Shown piece after piece: positions 44,290-52,923 of a DNA stretch of 52,923 nucleotides; within the stretch, counting starts at the first letter, position 1; each line of letters begins with the position of its first letter. The translations under genes were made by a program, and so were the position numbers. The notes below the pieces were generated by a model that made no database searches, was not told the DNA's origin, and saw only the letters and a program-made list of their open reading frames with translations. The DNA comes from Okeania hirsuta (GTDB lineage: Bacteria > Cyanobacteriota > Cyanobacteriia > Cyanobacteriales > Microcoleaceae): NCBI RefSeq assembly GCF_003838195.1, contig NZ_RCBY01000027.1:1-52923 (forward strand), in the 5' to 3' direction.

Positions 44290-44787
44290 ATGGTCAAATA
44301 CTCATCAAATTTTACCTTTGCTGAAAGAATAGAATCTCTAAAAGCAGGAACTATAGCTGGTATTTCCCTATTTTTAACCTCTGGGGCGATCGCTTTCGGC
44401 AACAGCCTATTTTTGGCCCATAAGTTTGAGTTATTGGCAGATTTAGAAATTATAGCTCTAGGCTGGAATTTTTTGTTTCAGTGCGCCATTGCTTTTATTA
44501 GTGGTTTTCTGTTTGGCGTGACTTATCGTTATATTATCCGTCAGGACAGCAACCCCCATCTAAAATCCGGAGCAGTCGTGGCCTTTGGCAGTGTCAGAGG
44601 TTTGGGACAAATTGATGTGGGATTAAGTTATGAGGATAGGTTTCTTGATTTATGGCCTTTAATGGTCTTGGGTATAGAAAGTGTAGTGGCTTTTGCTGTG
44701 GCTGGCCTTGTTTTGGATTGGAGTATTAATCAAAAGTGGATAAAATCTTTTCCTTCTGTTCCTTCTCTACCTAATGAAGATGAATAA
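44290..44787 (+). CDS. Conserved membrane protein of unknown function
   Basis: 165 residues with four likely membrane helices: TIAGISLFLTSGAIAFGNSL, IIALGWNFLFQCAIAFISGF (with LFGVTYRYII), a shorter amphipathic stretch VVAFGSVRGLGQIDVGL, and LMVLGIESVVAFAVAGLVLD. The charged N-terminus reads YSSNFTFAERIESLKAG. I recognise it as a cyanobacterial-type hypothetical protein but cannot assign a family. It is divergent from petN with a 219-base spacer. A role in thylakoid or envelope membranes is plausible but unsupported. Confidence 0.65.
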   Translation: MVKYSSNFTFAERIESLKAGTIAGISLFLTSGAIAFGNSLFLAHKFELLADLEIIALGWNFLFQCAIAFISGFLFGVTYRYIIRQDSNPHLKSGAVVAFGSVRGLGQIDVGLSYEDRFLDLWPLMVLGIESVVAFAVAGLVLDWSINQKWIKSFPSVPSLPNEDE

Positions 44788-44837
44788 ATATTTAGGGCGT
44801 TGGTGAATTACTGTATGATATTAACCTTAATTACTTA

Positions 44838-45081
44838 GGGCTTGCTGATTAAATATAAAAGCATTGACATATAAAGACAAGTGCCTTTTTGGGAACGAAA
44901 AAAGTGCGCCTGTTTCAGCTCTTCACGCTCAAAAAGTTAGTATTTTAGGCGCATAGTTGGGCAGAAAAATCATTCTTACAAAACGCCCGCTCCTACTTCC
45001 TCGCTCCCGACCCTTTTCTCCTGTCTCCTGTCTCCTGTCTCCTGTTTCCTACCCCTACTAAAATACTTTTTCAGCAAACCC
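44838..45081. mobile_element. MITE, family GGGTTTGCT, 6-bp target duplication TACTTA
   Basis: A 244-bp element, same orientation as 30973-31200, with ends GGGCTTGCTGATTAAAT and TTTTTCAGCAAACCC flanked by TACTTA (44832-44837 and 45082-45087). The interior includes four GGAGACA units on the minus strand. The remainder of 44788-45437 is AT-rich and non-coding as far as I can see. Confidence 0.85.
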
Positions 45082-45437
45082 TACTTAGGAGTCAGGAGGA
45101 CCGAGTCAGGAGAAAGAAATGTGCTTTTCGGTCAATTCAGTAAAGACAATATCTAATCTTGCCATTCAAATAATTACTCTTAATTTACCTAAATTACTGA
45201 TTTCATACCTCCAATCACCAATGGCATATTTAGCAATAAAAAAGCGGATGATTTTTGGTAAATAATCACAAAAATTTTCTCAAAATAGTTGATATTTTTC
45301 TTTGGTATTGGAGAAAAATGAAGCAATCCGATTGCTCTTTCTCTAATCCTAAATAATATGTAATTTCTGGGCAGATATTCACATTTTTTAGACGGATTGC
45401 TATGATAATTTTAGAGATTTACTCTAGGTTATATTAA

Positions 45438-45872
45438 TCAACTGTAGTCACGCAACATTTTTTTGATTTCCATATTATGTAACTCTTCTTGACCAATCAT
45501 GGTACGAGCATATTCTTCTAAATATATACTTGCGTTTTCTACAACTTGCAAGAAGCTTTTATATAGTTGTAAAGCTTTAGCTTCATGGTTAAGGCTTTCC
45601 TTTAAAAGGTCTGGTACTGAATGTTGATTTGTTTCTTCAATTGGAGCAACTTTTAATGTGGGGTGACCTTCTAAACCTGTTAATATTTCTCCTGCTTGTT
45701 GAGCATGAAGTAAAGATTCATTTGCTTGGGCTTGAAAAAATTGTACAATTGGTATGCGATTAGGTCCTGTTACCATTAGGGAGTAGTGAGTATAGCGCAC
45801 TACTCCTGCTAGTTCAAATTCCATAATAGAGTTTAATAACTCTACAGCTTTTTGTGTATTAAGTTCTATCAT
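45438..45872 (-). CDS. Ferritin-like (bacterioferritin-type) protein
   Basis: 144 residues, four-helix bundle. Metal-ligand candidates are Glu20 (helix A, FELAGVVRYTHY), Glu52 and His56 (helix B, ANESLLHAQQAGEIL), Glu97 (helix C), and Glu129 with His132 (helix D, IGQEELHNMEIKK). In helix B the Glu-His spacing is four rather than the usual ExxH, because Ser53 sits where the Glu would be. The protein probably forms a shell storing iron or protecting DNA from peroxide. The internal region 70-90 resembles a subset of cyanobacterial bacterioferritins. No ferredoxin partner is adjacent. Single gene. Confidence 0.82.
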   Translation of the reverse strand: MIELNTQKAVELLNSIMEFELAGVVRYTHYSLMVTGPNRIPIVQFFQAQANESLLHAQQAGEILTGLEGHPTLKVAPIEETNQHSVPDLLKESLNHEAKALQLYKSFLQVVENASIYLEEYARTMIGQEELHNMEIKKMLRDYS

Positions 45873-46104
45873 TTTAGTTTCTCAAGTCTTAATTTTTTCT
45901 GCTTAATTTTCACTTCTGAATTATATACATTTAATCAACAAAATACATTATTTTAACTTTTATTTAAGATTGAAATATATTAATTTTCTCTATAGATAAT
46001 TTCAATACAAAACCTTTTTCTACCCCTACTACTAAGTTACTACTAAGTAAATAAGGAATATATTAGTAGGGGTAAATAGTACAATAAAAAAAACTTTTTT
46101 AAAA

Positions 46105-46473
46105 TTAATTTTCTTCTGGTACTGGGGTAGGTTTTGCCACAGTTATATCATTCTTCACAAAGTCTAATTGTTGAGGACTAATAACTTCTTTGACCGCCAG
46201 TTCATTAATATCTTTGTAAGGACGATTTTCTTTAATTTTTTCTGGTAGCTCCGGTATGTTTAACTTGATTGCTAATTTTTTTAAGTCTGAGTCTGAAGCA
46301 TCATTTATATCTATTTTGCTCATGTTGTCAGTAGCAGTAGATACTGGTGAATTTAAACTATTAGGACTAGCGTTAGGATCTACAGTTGGAGTAGTTGTAT
46401 TTGCACAGGAACTCATGGCAATTAAGCTAGCAATAATTCCAGATAAGGATAGAAAACGAAAGTGATTCATCAT
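46105..46473 (-). CDS. Lipoprotein with ComEA-like helix-hairpin-helix domain
   Basis: 122 residues from the ATG at 46473. The upstream in-frame ATG at 46545 would place 24 residues before a signal sequence, so I reject it. The signal FRFLSLSGIIASLIAMSSC has a lipobox with Cys22 or so, followed by a proline/serine/asparagine linker. The C-terminal part IDINDASDSDLKKLAIKLNI, PEKIKENRPYKDINELAVKE and VISPQQLDFVK is a helix-hairpin-helix of the ComEA type, which binds DNA in the periplasm during uptake. Here the glycine-rich hairpin is partly replaced (KLNIPELPEKI), so DNA binding is uncertain. Confidence 0.72.
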   Translation of the reverse strand: MMNHFRFLSLSGIIASLIAMSSCANTTTPTVDPNASPNSLNSPVSTATDNMSKIDINDASDSDLKKLAIKLNIPELPEKIKENRPYKDINELAVKEVISPQQLDFVKNDITVAKPTPVPEEN

Positions 46474-47162
46474 ATTAGTTAAGTAAGTTTTTTGGCTCAT
46501 GCTAAGACAATTAAATATTGTAAGGGGTCTCAAAAATATTGACAATTTTTTACATATTAGTTTTTTTTATTTTATCTTTATTAAAGTCATAATCCTATCA
46601 TCTTATTTTTGATAGTAATAGTTATTAACTCAAAGTTTAAAAGCAATTTTAAATCTTTAAAAGATAAATAGTGACAGAGGTGGCTAAAAGTGAATAACGA
46701 ATGGGTGTGCTATTTGATTTCTCTGGCGTTGCTACTATAACCATCTCTCCACCCTGCAATACTTCTAAGACTTATGGGTAAGGGATAGCTTTGAAAGGGG
46801 GAATGCCTTCTGCCTTATTCAAAAAAAATTTTAAAACTTAATTATTATTTTGTCCACATATAGCATTACATAAATAGGTTAGGGAAATTATAAACACTCA
46901 AACTCAGTCAGGGATTGCTTCTGACTTATGACTTCTAACTTCTGACTTGCGCTACGCGCTATAATGCCCTCCCCAGGGATTGTTAATTTTTATAAAAAAG
47001 TGTTTGCTAAATAACAGAGATGTGTATGAAAGAATGTCAAAAAAGTAAGCAACATAGATTTTGAGAGAAATAGTTACTCATGTCCATAATTCTCTATAAA
47101 TCAAAATCCCATGGCTAAAATTTTCTTACTTTCAACATCCTATCTGTACAACTGTAAAAGTA

Positions 47163-48020
47163 ATGAAGATGAGAAAACAGCTGTTAATATGGTCAACATT
47201 GGCCTTTGTCATCCCTAGTGCTTTACTCAGCAGTTGTCAAACCCAAACAACTGAAACTGAGACCGAGCAAACCCAAACAACTGACAATACTCCAGGTACT
47301 CTCAAACTTCGTGCCAACGGAGAAGACTTTGTCAGAGAAGGTTTCGTGACTAAAGATGGGTGGAAAGTGACATTTGACCAACTTTACGCGAATTTAGTGG
47401 AAGTCACTGCCTACCAAACAGACCCACCCTATAATGCTGAAACGGGAGGAAAACCAGAGGCAAAAGAAAAGGTCATTCTTGCTCAAACTAAAACAGTAGA
47501 CTTAGCAGAGGGGGATGAAACTGCGGAAGCTATTTTGGTAAGTGAGGTATCTGCACCTCCTGGTCGCTACAATGCCATCTCTTGGAAAATGCCCAAAGCA
47601 ACGGTTGGCCCTGCTCAGGGTTATTCTCTATTAATTAATGGCACAGCAACTAAAGATGGTCAGACTATACCTTTTACCCTCAAAATTGACCAGGAGCTAG
47701 AATTTACCTGTGGAGATTTTGTTGGAGATGAGCGTAAAGGTATTCTCCAAGGTGGAGATACCGCAGAATTGGAGGCAACATTCCATTTTGACCATCTTTT
47801 CGGTGATGGTGGTGCCGCCTCAGATGATGAAATTAATACAGGAGCATTAGGTTTTGCACCTCTAGCAGCGATCGCCGAAGGAGGAAAAGTTGAAGCAGAT
47901 ATGGCTACATTGAAAAGCAAACTTTCCCCTGCTGACTATCAAAAGTTAATGGCAATTTTACCCAGTTTGGGTCATGTCGGTGAAGGCCATTGCCATGAGT
48001 CATTAGTAAGTCAAAATTAA
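47163..48020 (+). CDS. DUF4382-type lipoprotein, possible metal-binding
   Basis: 285 residues. A lipoprotein signal (LLIWSTLAFVIPSALLSSC, Cys25) is followed by a threonine/glutamine linker. The body has WKVTFDQLYANLVEVTAYQT, PPGRYNAISWKMPKATVGP, CGDFVGDERKGILQGGDTAE and ATFHFDHLFGDGGAASDDE, and ends LGHVGEGHCHES. The arrangement resembles DUF4382 beta-sandwich proteins. Clusters of His and Asp (FHFDH, GHCHE) suggest a divalent metal site. It lies upstream of the NikK/L-like, CbiM, CbiQ and CbiO genes on the same strand, so an accessory role in nickel/cobalt capture is an attractive inference. Confidence 0.7.
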   Translation: MKMRKQLLIWSTLAFVIPSALLSSCQTQTTETETEQTQTTDNTPGTLKLRANGEDFVREGFVTKDGWKVTFDQLYANLVEVTAYQTDPPYNAETGGKPEAKEKVILAQTKTVDLAEGDETAEAILVSEVSAPPGRYNAISWKMPKATVGPAQGYSLLINGTATKDGQTIPFTLKIDQELEFTCGDFVGDERKGILQGGDTAELEATFHFDHLFGDGGAASDDEINTGALGFAPLAAIAEGGKVEADMATLKSKLSPADYQKLMAILPSLGHVGEGHCHESLVSQN

Positions 48021-48084
48021 AAAGTCAAAGATAATTTTTGTCTATTGCCGCTACGCGGAAGTTAAAAGTCAAAAGTCATGCATC

Positions 48085-48127
48085 GAGTGCGTAATTCTGA
48101 GGTGTCCTCAGAATGTAAGACGCACTC
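48085..48127. repeat. Two-part hairpin downstream of the DUF4382 gene
   Basis: GAGTGCGT/ACGCACTC (8 bp) encloses, with small internal loops, ATTCTGAGG/CCTCAGAAT (9 bp) around a TGT loop. No T-run follows, so it is not a standard terminator. It could stabilise or process the mRNA end, or be a cruciform site. I saw no second copy. Confidence 0.6.
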
Positions 48128-48241
48128 AATACAGTCAAAAGTATTGATTGGTAAGGCTTTTAGGATTTTGTAACTGGTTAGTTATTTCTGCCATCCTGCA
48201 CTAGTAATTTATTGGACTTTTAGCCTTGTAAGAAATCTCTT

Positions 48242-48360
<119 letters not shown>

Positions 48361-48472
48361 CTCATAAATTAAATTGGGTAATTTAGTAATTCGGGATTTT
48401 CTATAAAATAAATCCTATTTTATTATAAATAATGGCAAGATTGCTAAGGTAAAAATTATACATAGGTAAAAT

Positions 48473-48979
48473 ATGAAATGGCAATTTGCTATTCCTTTAA
48501 TATTTTTATCTTCAGTAAGTTTACAGGGAAAAGCCATCGCTCATGGAGTGAAAATTCAACACCAAATTACTCAGGCAATTAAGATTAATGCTACTTACGA
48601 TACTGGCACTCCTTTACCTAATGCTTCTGTCACAGTTTATGCTCCTATCGAACCAAATAAAGTTTGGTTAAAAGGCACAACTGATGAGCAAGGAAATTTT
48701 ATTTTTCACCCTGATTCTTCTCTGTCTGGAACTTGGGAAATTAAGGTGCGTCAAGCTGGTCATGGTGGGCTGGTCAGTATTCCTTTTCAAGTAGATGAAT
48801 CTAACAATTATCATAATCATAATGTCAGCAAAAATCACAAGTATTTAGCCAATATTTCTAATGATTATAATCCGCTACAAAAAGGATTAATGATCGGTTG
48901 TACTATGTGGGGTTTTGTGGGAACTACTTTATTTTTTTGGCGATTTAAAACTCAATATCGACCACAAGAAGAACATTAG
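48473..48979 (+). CDS. NikK/NikL-like accessory protein of a nickel/cobalt ECF transporter
   Basis: 168 residues. The signal peptide ends at GKAIA, so the mature protein would begin HGVKIQHQ, with an N-terminal His that can bind metal through its amino group and side chain. A carboxypeptidase-regulatory-like beta domain follows (ASVTVYAPIEPNKVWLKGTT, EQGNFIFHPDSSLSGTWEIK), then a His-rich segment (NNYHNHNVSKNHKY) and a C-terminal membrane helix (MIGCTMWGFVGTTLFFWRF). This architecture, next to cbiM, fits the extracytoplasmic extra component of NikKLMQO/CbiKLMQO-type systems. It probably captures Ni2+ or Co2+ for CbiM. The exact family name is uncertain. Confidence 0.72.
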   Translation: MKWQFAIPLIFLSSVSLQGKAIAHGVKIQHQITQAIKINATYDTGTPLPNASVTVYAPIEPNKVWLKGTTDEQGNFIFHPDSSLSGTWEIKVRQAGHGGLVSIPFQVDESNNYHNHNVSKNHKYLANISNDYNPLQKGLMIGCTMWGFVGTTLFFWRFKTQYRPQEEH

Positions 48980-48986
48980 AATAATG

Positions 48987-49242
48987 GTAAGCATTTCCTG
49001 CGGAATGCTGCGCAAACAGCTATCAGCAGTCAGCTATCAGCAATTAGTAATGAATAATTATTTCTCAGGTTTGTTTCTGGGACTTTGGCAGTAACTTTTT
49101 ATTCTTTTTCAATTTCAAAGGTTGCTTTTTTGTTCCTGGGACTTTGGCAGTAACTTTTTATTCTTTTTCAATTTCAAAGGTTGCTTTTACGCAGACCCAA
49201 AATTACTAGCTGATAGCTAATAGCTGACGGCTGAATGCTTAT
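48987..49242. repeat. Degenerate GTAAGCATTTCC element containing a 59-bp direct duplication
   Basis: The left end GTAAGCATTTCCTGCGGAAT with GCTGCGCAAACAGC matches 15961-16192. The right end AGCTGACGGCTGAATGCTTAT is shortened. Inside, GGGACTTTGGCAGTAACTTT to CAATTTCAAAGGTTGCTTTT occurs twice with a period of 59 bases (49071-49188). I find no clear target duplication. Confidence 0.6.
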
Positions 49243-49282
49243 AATATTTGACCTTTGTCAGGATAATTTTAAATCTTCAATA

Positions 49283-49927
49283 ATGCACATTTCAGAAGGT
49301 ATTTTGCCTGCTCAACTATGTATTAGTGGCTATGGGATTACTTCTTTAATTACCTGGTATTCTCTACGCCAAATTAATCGTTTACCAAATCCTCAAGCTA
49401 GTATTCCTAAAGCTTCTTTATTAACAGCAGCTTTTTTTGTGGCTTCTAGTATTCATATTCCTATTCCACCAGCTAGCGTTCATTTAGTATTAAATGGTTT
49501 GTTAGGAACTGTTTTGGGTTATTATGCTTTTCCAGCTATCCTGGTTGGTCTATTTTTTCAAGCAATAATGTTCGGACATGGTGGTTTAACTACTTTAGGA
49601 ATTAATGCTTTAATTATGGGAATACCTGCGCTTTTGGCTTATCAAATATTTCAGCTACGTCATATTTTAGGAAATGGAATTAAGGAAAATTTATCTATGA
49701 GTATTTTTGGATTTATTGCTGGAGCTAGTGCTATTGGAGTTTCTAGTTTAATATTTTTTACGATAATTATTACAAATATACCTTCTGGGTTTGATACTGT
49801 CTTAGAGCAGAGAGTAATTTATGGATTAATGATTTCTCATATTCCTTTGATGGGAATAGAAGGTATTTTGACTGCAATGATTATTAGTTTTTTGCGTCGA
49901 GTTATGCCAGAGCTTTTACCTTCTTAG
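49283..49927 (+). CDS. cbiM: ECF transporter S-component CbiM/NikM (cobalt/nickel)
   Basis: 214 residues. I chose the ATG at 49283 because the family requires the mature N-terminus MHISEG: the amino group, His2 and a later His coordinate the metal. A GTG/ATG further upstream (49235) would bury it. About six membrane helices are present, with the conserved SSIHIPIPPASVHLVLNGLL and FQAIMFGHGGLTTLGINAL. It is the substrate-binding membrane component that takes Ni2+ or Co2+ across the inner membrane. The metal cannot be decided from sequence. It acts with the accessory protein at 48473 and with CbiQ and CbiO encoded 1.1 kb downstream. Confidence 0.9.
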   Translation: MHISEGILPAQLCISGYGITSLITWYSLRQINRLPNPQASIPKASLLTAAFFVASSIHIPIPPASVHLVLNGLLGTVLGYYAFPAILVGLFFQAIMFGHGGLTTLGINALIMGIPALLAYQIFQLRHILGNGIKENLSMSIFGFIAGASAIGVSSLIFFTIIITNIPSGFDTVLEQRVIYGLMISHIPLMGIEGILTAMIISFLRRVMPELLPS

Positions 49928-50054
49928 GACTGTTGTTCAGAAATCTATAAAAAGTCAGAGGATACTGGTTTTTAAATTTGAAAATTATGGGTTGAAACTC
50001 TTACTAGAGAAGATGATTATGGAAAATAGGTAAGGGAGAAAATTTCACAGGTTA

Positions 50055-50148
50055 TAGCAGAAGGAAGAAGACATAAGTAATAAGGAAAAATCTGGCGTTG
50101 TCTGAGTTTTAAGTTTTTGATATGTCCTCACCTTTCCTTCGACTACTA
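50055..50148. mobile_element. MITE, family TAGCAGAAGGAA (TA target)
   Basis: A 94-bp copy beginning TAGCAGAAGGAAGAAG and ending CCTTCGACTACTA, with TA on both sides and the family core GGCGTTGTCTGAGTTTTAAG. It lies between cbiM and cbiQ. Confidence 0.65.
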
Positions 50149-50199
50149 TATCCTTCAAATCAATCTTGAATAACTATTAGTTAGTCATTTCAGTTATCA

Positions 50200-50480
50200 G
50201 TTATCAGTACCGACCGCTGTTTGCGCAGCATGACCTAGGAAAGCAAGAAGCTTGAAATCTGAAATATTCTCTTTCTCTTGGTCGATTTGATATGGCGAGG
50301 AGACCCGTTCTTACAGACCCGCTCCCCTGTTAGCGTTTGCGGTAGCATTCCGGAACGGAAAGCTTTGCGGTAGCAAACGCCACCCCACCCTACGGGAAGC
50401 TCCGAAGATCGACCGCTGTCTTGGTTGATTGGATATGGCGAGGGGACCTCGCCATCCCTCAACCGCTTTTTATCCCCTTA
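50200..50480. repeat. Repeat cluster with duplicated GATATGGCGAGG words
   Basis: GATTTGATATGGCGAGGAGAC (50283) and GATTGGATATGGCGAGGGGAC (50426) flank a GC-rich block with GTTTGCGGTAGCATTCCGGA and GCGGTAGCAAACGCC, which can pair. It ends in a CCCCTTAAAAGGGG palindrome near 50473. No frame looks coding. Together with the elements at 50055 and 50756 it separates cbiM from cbiQ. Confidence 0.45.
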
Positions 50481-50755
50481 AAAGGGGAGACTTGAGGTCA
50501 GGACTTTTCGGTGATAGTTAGTCAAATTTTTAACTACAACTTTCTTTTGTTATTTGTTCCTTTGTTTTCAAAGTTAGGTGTTAGATTGAGCAGTAAACTT
50601 TTCTCGTCTACAGCTAATAGTAGTTACCATAAGGTATTAGGTAATACCAAGCGTGGAAAAAGCAATGCTACAAAAAAAACTGAAAATTATGCCTAAAAAA
50701 AACTTCTCCAATCCTATAATTTACCTATTTCGATTTTTTTCTCATTTGTTTATTA

Positions 50756-50955
50756 TACCAAGCGTGAAAAAAGAATACTTAACTTAGGTGACACTTCAAT
50801 TATTAAGTAATTAACGCAGACTGAATAACTTTTTTGATAATTAGCACGCCAGTTATTGTTAATTATTCTTATGTTTACTACTCCCCCTATTCCACTCCTG
50901 GGAGGGGGAGGGGTTAGGGGTGGGTCGCCTACTGCCCCACTCAAAAAGGAGAGGA
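50756..50955. repeat. TACCAAGCGTGAAAAA repeat, one-ended copy
   Basis: TACCAAGCGTGAAAAAAGAA, ACTTAACTTAGGTGACACTT, AATTAACGCAGACTGAATAA, CCAGTTATTGTTAATTATTC and CCACTCCTGGGAGGGG. It is close to 40106-40320. A short extra piece, TACCAAGCGTGGAAAAAGC, is at 50645. It ends about 50 bases before cbiQ. Confidence 0.5.
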
Positions 50956-51006
50956 GACAATAATTATTAATTGTGGAAAATCTACTACCTAATACCTACT
51001 ATAGTA

Positions 51007-51807
51007 ATGAAATTTGCTCTAGATGAATATGCCAATTTAAACTCTCCAATACATCGGTGGGATGTGAGATATAAACTTATTGGTTTAATGGCATTAATGT
51101 TTGCTTTTGCTACTGTTAAGAATTGGTATTTAATTCCATTAATGCTCTTAGTAACAATTCTGCTTTATGGAGTTTCAAACCTACCTTTATCATTTTTAAT
51201 TAGTCGATTACGTTATCCAGGGTTTTTTTTGTTAGGAGTAATCGTATTATTACCTTTTTTATCTGGTCAAACAATTATTTGGCAATACGGATTTTTGACA
51301 ATTCGTCAGGAAGGATGTCTGGCAGTTATATTAATTGTTAGTCGTTTTTTTGCCATTATGACTACTTGTTTAATTTTATTCGGTACAAGTTCGTTTTTAA
51401 CAACAATAAAAGGGATGAGGCAGTTAGGAATTTCTCCCATTATTACCGATATACTGTTGTTATCTTATCGTTATATTTTTGAAATATCTAATCAACTTAG
51501 TATTATGCTTAAAGCTACTAGATTAAGAGGTTTTCAACGAAACAAATTTAGTTGGAGAAATTTATCAGTTTATGCTGCTCTTACAGGTAGTCTTTTAGTG
51601 CGAAGTTATCAACAAGCAGAACGAGTTTATCAGGCAATGTTGTTGCGCGGTTATGGCAATGTGTTACACAATGAAAATAATAGAATATATTTCAGTTATA
51701 CAAACAATCTTAAATATAGCTCTGACTCAATATATCTATTCCTATCTCTGATAATTGCTGCTAGTTTTGCCATGGCAGAAATATTTTTTTTTACTGTTAA
51801 TAATTAG
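51007..51807 (+). CDS. cbiQ: ECF transporter T-component CbiQ/NikQ
   Basis: 266 residues from the ATG at 51007 (MKFALDEYANLNSPIHRWD). A TTG at 50971 would add twelve residues with no family match. Five to six membrane helices and the two cytoplasmic EcfT signature motifs are seen: KATRLRGF and QAMLLRGYG, which dock on the ATPase. CbiQ couples ATP hydrolysis by CbiO to toppling of CbiM. It ends 11 bases before cbiO, so the two are cotranscribed. Spacing from cbiM is 1.08 kb of repeat DNA, unusually large for this operon. Confidence 0.9.
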   Translation: MKFALDEYANLNSPIHRWDVRYKLIGLMALMFAFATVKNWYLIPLMLLVTILLYGVSNLPLSFLISRLRYPGFFLLGVIVLLPFLSGQTIIWQYGFLTIRQEGCLAVILIVSRFFAIMTTCLILFGTSSFLTTIKGMRQLGISPIITDILLLSYRYIFEISNQLSIMLKATRLRGFQRNKFSWRNLSVYAALTGSLLVRSYQQAERVYQAMLLRGYGNVLHNENNRIYFSYTNNLKYSSDSIYLFLSLIIAASFAMAEIFFFTVNN

Positions 51808-51818
51808 TCATTGATAAA

Positions 51819-52553
51819 ATGCAAGACGATTACCCAAAAGCTGGAGTCTATGTTAAAGATTTATTGTTTGAATATCCACAAAATGAACCGATTTTACGGA
51901 GTCTTTCATTGACAATTAAGCCTGGAGAAAGAGTCGCTTTGTTAGGACCTACAGGTACAGGAAAAAGCACTTTGATGGAAATTTTAGTAGGCTTAAAAAA
52001 ACCTGTATCTGGTGAAATTTGGATTCAAGGAATTCTTCTAGAAGAAAAAACTTTATCTCAAGTACGTCGTCAAATAGGTTTTTGTTTCCAAAATCCTGAT
52101 GACCAACTATTTATGCCTACGATTTTAGAGGATATAACTTTTGGTCCGCTTAACTATGGTTTATCTCCAGAAACTGCTACAGAAATTGCTCATAATTTGT
52201 TAGTAAAATTTGGTTTAGAAAAGTATGCAGATCGATCTGTATATGAACTTTCAGGAGGTCAAAAAAAATTGGCTGCTTTAGCCGCTGTTTTAGCATTAAA
52301 ACCAGAAATTTTAATATTAGATGAACCCACTAATGGTCTAGACCCTTTATGGCGAAAAAATTTAGCTAAAATCATCTTACAATTACCAGTTAAAATTATA
52401 TTAATTGCTTCCCATGATTTAAACTGGGTTGCTAAAGTAACTCAACGTGCTTTAATTTTGCAATCTGGTCAAATTCAAGTAGATACTTCTACTCAAAATA
52501 TTATTCAAGATAGTTCAACTCTTGAATACTACGGTTTACCCATTGATTATTAA
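51819..52553 (+). CDS. cbiO: ECF transporter ATPase CbiO/NikO
   Basis: 244 residues, a complete ABC ATPase: Walker A GPTGTGKSTL, Q-loop GFCFQNPDDQLF, signature LSGGQKK, Walker B ILILDEPTNGLDP and switch His in IASHDL. FCFQNPDDQ is typical of ECF-type (EcfA) ATPases. It hydrolyses ATP on the cytoplasmic side to drive nickel or cobalt import with CbiQ and CbiM. It is the last gene of the cluster. The sequence after its stop (52554-52923) is two dispersed repeats. Confidence 0.93.
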   Translation: MQDDYPKAGVYVKDLLFEYPQNEPILRSLSLTIKPGERVALLGPTGTGKSTLMEILVGLKKPVSGEIWIQGILLEEKTLSQVRRQIGFCFQNPDDQLFMPTILEDITFGPLNYGLSPETATEIAHNLLVKFGLEKYADRSVYELSGGQKKLAALAAVLALKPEILILDEPTNGLDPLWRKNLAKIILQLPVKIILIASHDLNWVAKVTQRALILQSGQIQVDTSTQNIIQDSSTLEYYGLPIDY

Positions 52554-52607
52554 GAAGGTCTTAGGTAGTAGGTGGTAGGTCTTAGGGAAAAGCATTGGCA
52601 GTCCTAC

Positions 52608-52800
52608 AACTCACATTCCGCACTTCAATTTGTAACATTAAAAGTAGTAGAAAAATCCGTAACTTGGTAGGTATTTATACTATATAGCTCCTACATTTGA
52701 CCTTTCTCAGCAGTCAGATTTTCAGGAAAATACTAAGTATAAATACTCAATTACTTACTCCTATTGACCACTATATATAATTGTCTCCTGTCTCCTATTC
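52608..52800 (-). repeat. 193-bp dispersed repeat, inverted copy of 23941-24133
   Basis: Reading the minus strand, the order GGAGACAGGAGACAATTATA to TTGAAGTGCGGAATGTGAGT is the same as in the first copy, with only scattered substitutions and a few extra bases (ATATATAGTGG for ATAGTGG). Two copies 28 kb apart in opposite orientation could mediate inversion of the intervening region. Confidence 0.65.
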
Positions 52801-52809
52801 TTCATATTA

Positions 52810-52923
52810 TATGATGTCCGGATAATTAGTGATCAGAAAACTCTCTCCTTCTTCTCCTGTTCTTCTTCTTCCTTCTTCTTTCTTCCCTCCTGACTCCTGA
52901 GGACTGACTCCTGAGGACTCCGT
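52810..52923 (+). repeat. TATCATGTCCGG-family element, running off the window
   Basis: It starts TATGATGTCCGG (one mismatch) and continues TAATTAGTGATCAGAAAAC, then CTTCTTCTTCC and CTCCTGACTCCTGAGGACT, as in the copy at 4162-4310. The other end lies outside the window. Confidence 0.6.

Noticed and set aside
48980-49282. Cobalamin or NiCo riboswitch before cbiM
   Set aside because: I found no B12-box-like or NiCo-type conserved core. The stretch is a degenerate mobile element with a 59-bp duplication.

Overview
The window reads as the chromosome of a filamentous cyanobacterium. It carries petN of the cytochrome b6f complex, the cyanobacterial/plastid genes ycf46 and ycf35, a PAP/fibrillin gene, a COP23-family gene, a DUF3747 gene, glcE and glcF of glycolate oxidase, and many GCGATCGC (HIP1) octamers. 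Low GC, long non-coding gaps, purine-rich GGAGTCA/GGAGACA/GGAAGAA strings and many small transposons suggest a marine Oscillatoriales genome of the Trichodesmium/Okeania/Moorea kind. The genus is inference. I saw no tRNA, rRNA or CRISPR array.

Layout. 1-7.5 kb: an SDR oxidoreductase, a secreted NTF2-like protein, murG, a broken sulfotransferase gene converging on murG, and an MscS-type channel fused to a DEP domain. 7.5-18 kb: an S9 peptidase, a methyltransferase, an EF-hand remnant, then glcE and glcF, separated by an opposite-strand CHRD/RTX adhesin-like gene. 18-23.5 kb: three secreted trypsin-like proteases, an intact COP23 gene and a dead COP23 paralog, all on the minus strand. 23.6-31 kb: a tnpB ruin, then a ribbon-helix-helix gene, ycf46, ycf35, a Crp/Fnr regulator and an M61 peptidase. 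31-40 kb: an acyl-CoA dehydrogenase remnant, a decayed Trypco1 - trypsin - TM/TPR - CHAT conflict locus cut by an IS630 element, small hypothetical genes, a 222-bp tandem repeat, and an HTH-TIR-AAA protein. 40-47 kb: a Rieske oxygenase lacking one cluster cysteine, a broken PAP/fibrillin gene, a truncated Tat-exported multicopper oxidase, petN, a membrane protein, a ferritin-like protein and an HHH lipoprotein. 47-52.6 kb: a DUF4382 lipoprotein followed by a nickel/cobalt ECF transporter (NikK/L-like component, CbiM, CbiQ, CbiO), with repeats between the genes.

The dominant theme is small non-autonomous transposons. I could define at least nine families by terminal inverted repeats, and for most of them by matching target duplications: TA, 3 bp, 6 bp of the form TAnnTA, and 8 bp. 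Several are nested in each other. Several sit in genes whose reading frame is restored when the element plus one duplication is removed in silico (sulfotransferase, multicopper oxidase, tnpB, IS630 transposase). This gives a readable history of gene decay. The best candidates for an unusual system are the degraded Trypco1/trypsin/CHAT locus, the triple protease-COP23 cluster with a shared undescribed C-terminal region, and the HTH-TIR-AAA protein.
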